Positions 60,291-64,000 of a DNA stretch of 64,000 bases are shown piece after piece. A model generated the notes under the pieces. It did no database searches. It saw nothing but the letters and a program-made list of their open reading frames with translations, and was not told the DNA's origin. The DNA lies in assembly GCA_930367215.1 (NCBI GenBank), contig OV884058.1, positions 198,232,208 through 198,296,207 of the forward strand, read 5' to 3'. The DNA comes from Pollenia angustigena. Lineage: Eukaryota; Arthropoda; Insecta; Diptera; Polleniidae. Within the stretch, counting starts at the first letter, position 1. Every line of letters begins with the position of its first letter. A program made the translations under genes and the position numbers.

Positions 60291-61217
60291 TATCAGGTGA
60301 TTTTTTAAGAGCTATAGGAAAGTTTTAAAAAACAAAACACATAAAATTCAGAAAAATACTTGAAATTTTTATTTGAATCGATAGTACGGTCCATATAATT
60401 TAATGTTTGAAGATTATTTCATGCAAATGTTGACCGTGATTTCGCCTCAAATGGTCCATCCGGTTAGTCCAATTGTGGCATACTCTTTCCAACATTTCGG
60501 CCAGTATCTCATGAACAAATGCTTCAATGTTGTCTTCCAATGCGTCAATTGAAGCGGGCATGTGTGTAAAGACATGAGCTTTAACATAGCCCCACAAAAA
60601 ATAGTCTAAAGACGTTAAATCGTACGATCTAGGCGGCCAATTGACCGGTCCCGAACGTGAAATAAAATGTTCACCGAACTCAATAATCCATTGTTAAGCG
60701 TGCTGTATGGCATGTGGCACCGTCTTGTTGAAAGCACATGTCATGCAAGCCAAGCTCTTGCATTTTGGGCAAAAAAAACTTGGATATCATCTCACGGTAG
60801 CGCTCACCATTCAGTTAAGTTACGATTCGCATCATCTTTGAAGAAGTACGGTCCAATGATGCCACCAGCCCATAAACCGCACCAAACTGTGACTTTTTCT
60901 GGATGCTTTGGTAGATCTTGCAATGCTTCTGGCTGATCTTCACATCAAAATCTACAATTCCGCTTATTTACGTACTCATTGAGCCAAAAATGAGCTTCGT
61001 CGCTGAACACAAGAAGCGCGCGATGAACTTTCTTAACAGAGCACGCATTTTGATAATAAAATTCAATAATTTGCAAGCGTTGTTCGTTTGTAAGACGATT
61101 CATGGTTAAATTATAGACCAAACTGAAGATGTTTGACAGTGAAACAAAACACGAAACGTGCGTCAGCTGTTTAAACCAGTGTTGCTAAAAAGATAATAGC
61201 TAAAAACTCACCCAATA
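60291..61217 (-). mobile_element. internally deleted Tc1/mariner element, copy 1
   Basis: The ends TATCAGGTGATTTTTTAAGA and the complement TATTGGGTGAGTTTTTAGC carry TA at both borders. The 927-bp interior holds pieces of one transposase on the minus strand. It starts MNRLTNEQRLQIIEFYYQNA at 61100, then jumps directly to 'LVFSDEAHFWLNEYVNKRN' (first catalytic Asp), so about 100 residues are missing. It then gives 'VTVWCGLWAGGIIGPYFFK' and, after a second loss, ends with 'NWTNRMDHLRRNHGQHLHEI'. It cannot make an active enzyme. Confidence 0.9.
60400..61101 (-). pseudogene. mariner transposase, internally deleted (copy 1)
   Basis: The N-terminal helix-turn-helix start, first DDE Asp ('FSDEAHFW'), 'GLWAGGIIGPYFF' and the C-terminal 65 residues (60400-60597) are present on the minus strand in order. 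'QQDGATCHT' appears degraded near 60710-60740. Frames change between the blocks. Confidence 0.85.
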
Positions 61218-62100
61218 GCTATAAAAACTTTTCAATAATTTTTGCATTGATCATGACGGGTAATATCTGTTTAAGATACATATTAAGCTTTATAATTTTG
61301 TTAAGTTTCTTCTTTTTTTTTGCCATAACTTTTTTAAATAGCATTAATGTTGGTTTATATTTGAAAGCCTCTAAACTAGTTTAAGCTAAACTTATAAATA
61401 TTCATAAATTCATTCCAAAAGTTTATACTCAAACAAAATTAACATAAAAAAATTATCTTTCTCTTTATAATCAATGTAATGTAATACAAAATTACATAAA
61501 ACATACATATGTATGCAAATTTTGAAGAAATAATCTTACGACTATTAATTAAACAAATTGAGCTTACGTTTATTTATAGATTTATTAATGTTTTTGCAAA
61601 ATATAAGTCAAAAATATTAAAAATAAAAAAAATTTGCAAAAACAGAAATTTCGTTACAAAATAGTGTTTGAGTTCAAGGTTTGATTATTATATTCGAACG
61701 CCAACATTAACAGTTATTTATCTATACATAATTCAAATTCGAAATCGCACAATAAAGTAGGAGAAGAAGAAGCAAACGTTACAAAAACTTAAAGACGCAA
61801 TTTAAATGAATGTATTTTGGCACACGTTTTTTTTCTTTCTTTTTTTTTAATATTGTCATGTTTTGTTAGTGTGATGACATAAAAATTATAATGGCCGTCA
61901 TAGATGGCTAACATTTGTTATATTGAGTTAAAAGTTTTTTTTTTTTTTGGTTAAGTTTGAGTTGAGTTTGTGTTAATGTTTTCGATTTTAAATTTAAATC
62001 AAGGAAATTTTTGTTTGTATGCAAAATTTATTAAAATAACAATGTTGCTTCCCAGTTGGCCAGATTGTATGCACGACGTGTCCCCTGTTGTTTATTTTTT
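61218..62100. other. AT-rich spacer between the two mariner copies
   Basis: Nothing recognisable; poly-T and poly-A tracts only. Confidence 0.4.
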
Positions 62101-62126
62101 ATAGAAGACAATTTACAGTTGAGCAC

Positions 62127-62285
62127 GACAGTTTGAGCGACGTTGTCTTGTAAGTTGCCTTCTATTTAGCTTAATATGGGACAGTATGAGCGACTTTGTC
62201 TTATAAATTGTCCTCTATTAAACTCTATGTGGGACAGTATGAGCGAAACTGACTTATAAGTTGTTTTGTATAAAAGTTACTGACG
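62127..62285 (+). repeat. 53-bp tandem repeat, 3 copies
   Basis: 'gacagtatgagcgac' and 'ttgtcttataa' recur starting at 62127, 62180 and 62233, each 53 bp apart with moderate divergence. Confidence 0.85.
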
Positions 62286-62514
62286 ACAAAGTTTTCTTGA
62301 ATGCTATTCAATCACTTGCTTGGTCTTCTTAAAATTCTCACATTCTTTTTTTTTAATTGTTTATTTAAATACCTACAAAAAATTTATATATTAGTTCTAA
62401 ACAGTAAAACCAAAAATGATGATGAAATAATTCGCGGGCTGGAAAATGGATTACATGCAGTTAGTACTTCACAGGAGTCGAATATAAAACATATAACAGA
62501 AATTTAAATTCCAA

Positions 62515-63004
62515 CTATACTAAAAAACTGTCTGAATTAGATAACCATATAATTATTTTTGTCGTGGACGTCGACATAGACGACATTGTCATGCAGGTAG
62601 GCGTTAATGATAAAGTAGGCGACATTGTCTTTCTTTGTGTCGTGCACGATTTTCGCGACACTTGTTCGAAAATGTCGTTGACGATTTGTTCCCGCTGTCC
62701 CTTACATGTCGTACAGGTGTTAACATTGTCGTGGATCCGTCTTCGAGGATGTCTTAAAGACGTGGCCAACTGGGATTCTTTTAATTTGTATGTGTGGGAA
62801 ATTTCTACAAATAAGTTGTACGGTATTATGGTATATTATTTTTCTTGTTTTAATAATTATGTATGTAATATAAATTTCGAACATGTTTCTCGCAAAAAAG
62901 TCTTAAGTTCATATACCAACCTACATATCTATCAGTGTTGTCAGGGGAAGGATAAAAAAGTTACGCTTTTCTTTCATAAAGGTTCATCAAAAGTTACATT
63001 TTGA
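62515..63004 (+). other. GTCG-rich open region, coding status unknown
   Basis: A 146-codon frame (62564-63004) on the plus strand and an 84-codon frame on the minus strand overlap. The first 200 bp are unusually rich in CG and in 'cgac' and 'gtcg' words. The plus frame gives no recognisable domain. Its ATG lies in a repeat-like 'cgacattgtc' context. A real exon cannot be excluded, but chance openness of a CG-rich stretch is as likely. Confidence 0.2.
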
Positions 63005-63181
63005 AATAATCCCTGAATAAAAAGAAAGTTTATGTGAATTATATACATAAATAAAAATTTTTAATCCATATTTCAGTCATAATAACAAAAACAAACAAGT
63101 TTTTGCCAGCTTAAAAGTACTAAATTTTCAAGAAACTTTTATTCGGAAAAAAGAGGAAGAAAACGGTTATATATTTTTTTA

Positions 63182-63915
63182 TATCGGGTGATTTTTTAGC
63201 TATTATCTTTCTGGCAACACTGGTTTAAACAGCTGACGCACGTTTCGTGTTTTGTTTCACTGTCAAATATCTTCAGTTTGGTCTATAATTTAACCATGAA
63301 TCGTCTTACAAACGAACAACGCTTGCAAATTATTGTATTTTATTATCAAAATGCGTGCTCTGTTAAGAAAGTTCATCGCGCGCTTCTTCCATTTTATGGT
63401 CAGCTCATTTTTTGCTCAACGTAAATAAGCAGAATTGTCGATTTTGGAGTGAAGATTAGCCAGAAGCATTGCAAGAGCTACCAATGCATCCAGAAAAAGT
63501 CACAGTTTGGAGCGGTTTATGGGCCGGTGGCATCATTGGACCGTACTTCTTCAAAGATGATGCGAATCGTAACGTAACTGTGAATGGCGATTTAACGCCT
63601 TTAGACTATTTTTTTGTGGGGCTATGTTAAACTCATGTCTATACACACATGCCCGCTTCAATTGACGCATTGAAAGAGAACATTGAAGCATTTATTCATG
63701 AGATACTGGCCGAAATGTTGGAAAGAGTATGCCAAAATTGGACTAAGCGGATGGACCATTTGAGGCGCAGTCACGGTCAACATTTGCATGAAATAACCTT
63801 CAAACATTAAATTATATGGACCGTACTATCGATTCAAATAAAGATTTCATGCATTTTTCTGAATTTTATGTGTTTTTTTTTAACTTTCCTATAGCTCTTA
63901 AAAAATCACCCATTA
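63182..63915 (+). mobile_element. internally deleted Tc1/mariner element, copy 2
   Basis: The 734-bp element begins TATCGGGTGATTTTTTAGC and ends with the complement AAAAAATCACCCATTA, with TA at both borders. It carries the same transposase as copy 1 in the opposite orientation, with different deletions: the N-terminus (ATG at 63297), then 'MHPEKVTVWSGLWAGGIIGP', then a jump to 'LTPLDYF' and the C-terminal domain. The first catalytic Asp block ('FSDEAHF') is lost. Confidence 0.9.
63297..63810 (+). pseudogene. mariner transposase, internally deleted (copy 2)
   Basis: The N-terminal start closely matches copy 1. Stops follow the first deletion near 63420 and another lies near 63630. The C-terminal stretch 'ASIDALKENIEAFIHEILAE' and 'RMDHLRRSHGQHLHEI' is intact to the stop at about 63810. 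Confidence 0.85.
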
Positions 63916-64000
63916 TAATGCTTATAATTTTAAAGCTAAATAGACTGTTTAAATTTAAAAAAAAAAAATTATATTTAATGGTTTTCTTCCTCTTTTCTTT

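Overview
The window is AT-rich, intron-style eukaryotic DNA with almost no long reading frames and a very high density of transposon remnants. The repeat repertoire points to a fly (Diptera, probably Brachycera): dispersed repeats with GACGGACA or GGACGGACATCG stretches ending in 'gggtataaa', Tc1/mariner and hAT relics, a Ty3/gypsy relic, and a TATA box plus TCAGT initiator. No conserved cellular gene could be recognised.

Layout. 1-10449: a near-identical 4.7-kb tandem array (two full copies and a partial third), each unit carrying two tRNA-like Pol III cores, a short MITE and (GACGGACA)n. 10450-12343: a foldback-type composite with GC-rich hairpins. 15102-17222: a dead hAT element with a 7-bp target duplication, followed by a mariner relic (17275-17890). 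19640-22838: dispersed repeats and one MITE. 22845-36960: a 14.1-kb near-perfect palindrome. 37361-43924: five separate terminal-inverted-repeat (TIR) elements. 44370-46315: a split non-LTR retrotransposon RNase H region. 49490-54018: a Ty3/gypsy relic broken apart by nested insertions. 54650-58575: dispersed repeats carrying a hAT-type MITE full of TATCGATA sites. 60291-63915: two inverted, internally deleted mariner copies flanking 2 kb.

The key observation is the palindrome. Its outer ends read 5'-AGTAGTG and are bounded on both sides by the same 6 bp (AATGTG). Each 7.05-kb arm carries two arrays of an 82-bp repeat and one intact single-exon gene for a 241-residue C2H2 zinc-finger protein, with its own TATA box, initiator and poly(A) signal. 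A 6-bp target duplication, 5'-AG termini and this protein type all fit a Polinton/Maverick relative. The structure, however, is two copies of one end joined head to head with essentially no spacer, as expected of a snap-back (self-templated) replication product that was then integrated. The family assignment is from memory and inference; the palindrome, the termini and the flanking 6-bp repeat are read directly from the sequence.

The elements form a layered record: gypsy was hit by a 2.95-kb TIR element, which itself holds a dispersed repeat and a 1.37-kb foldback; another dispersed repeat was hit by the TATCGATA-rich MITE. Several of these insertions keep exact target duplications, so their boundaries are given to the base.
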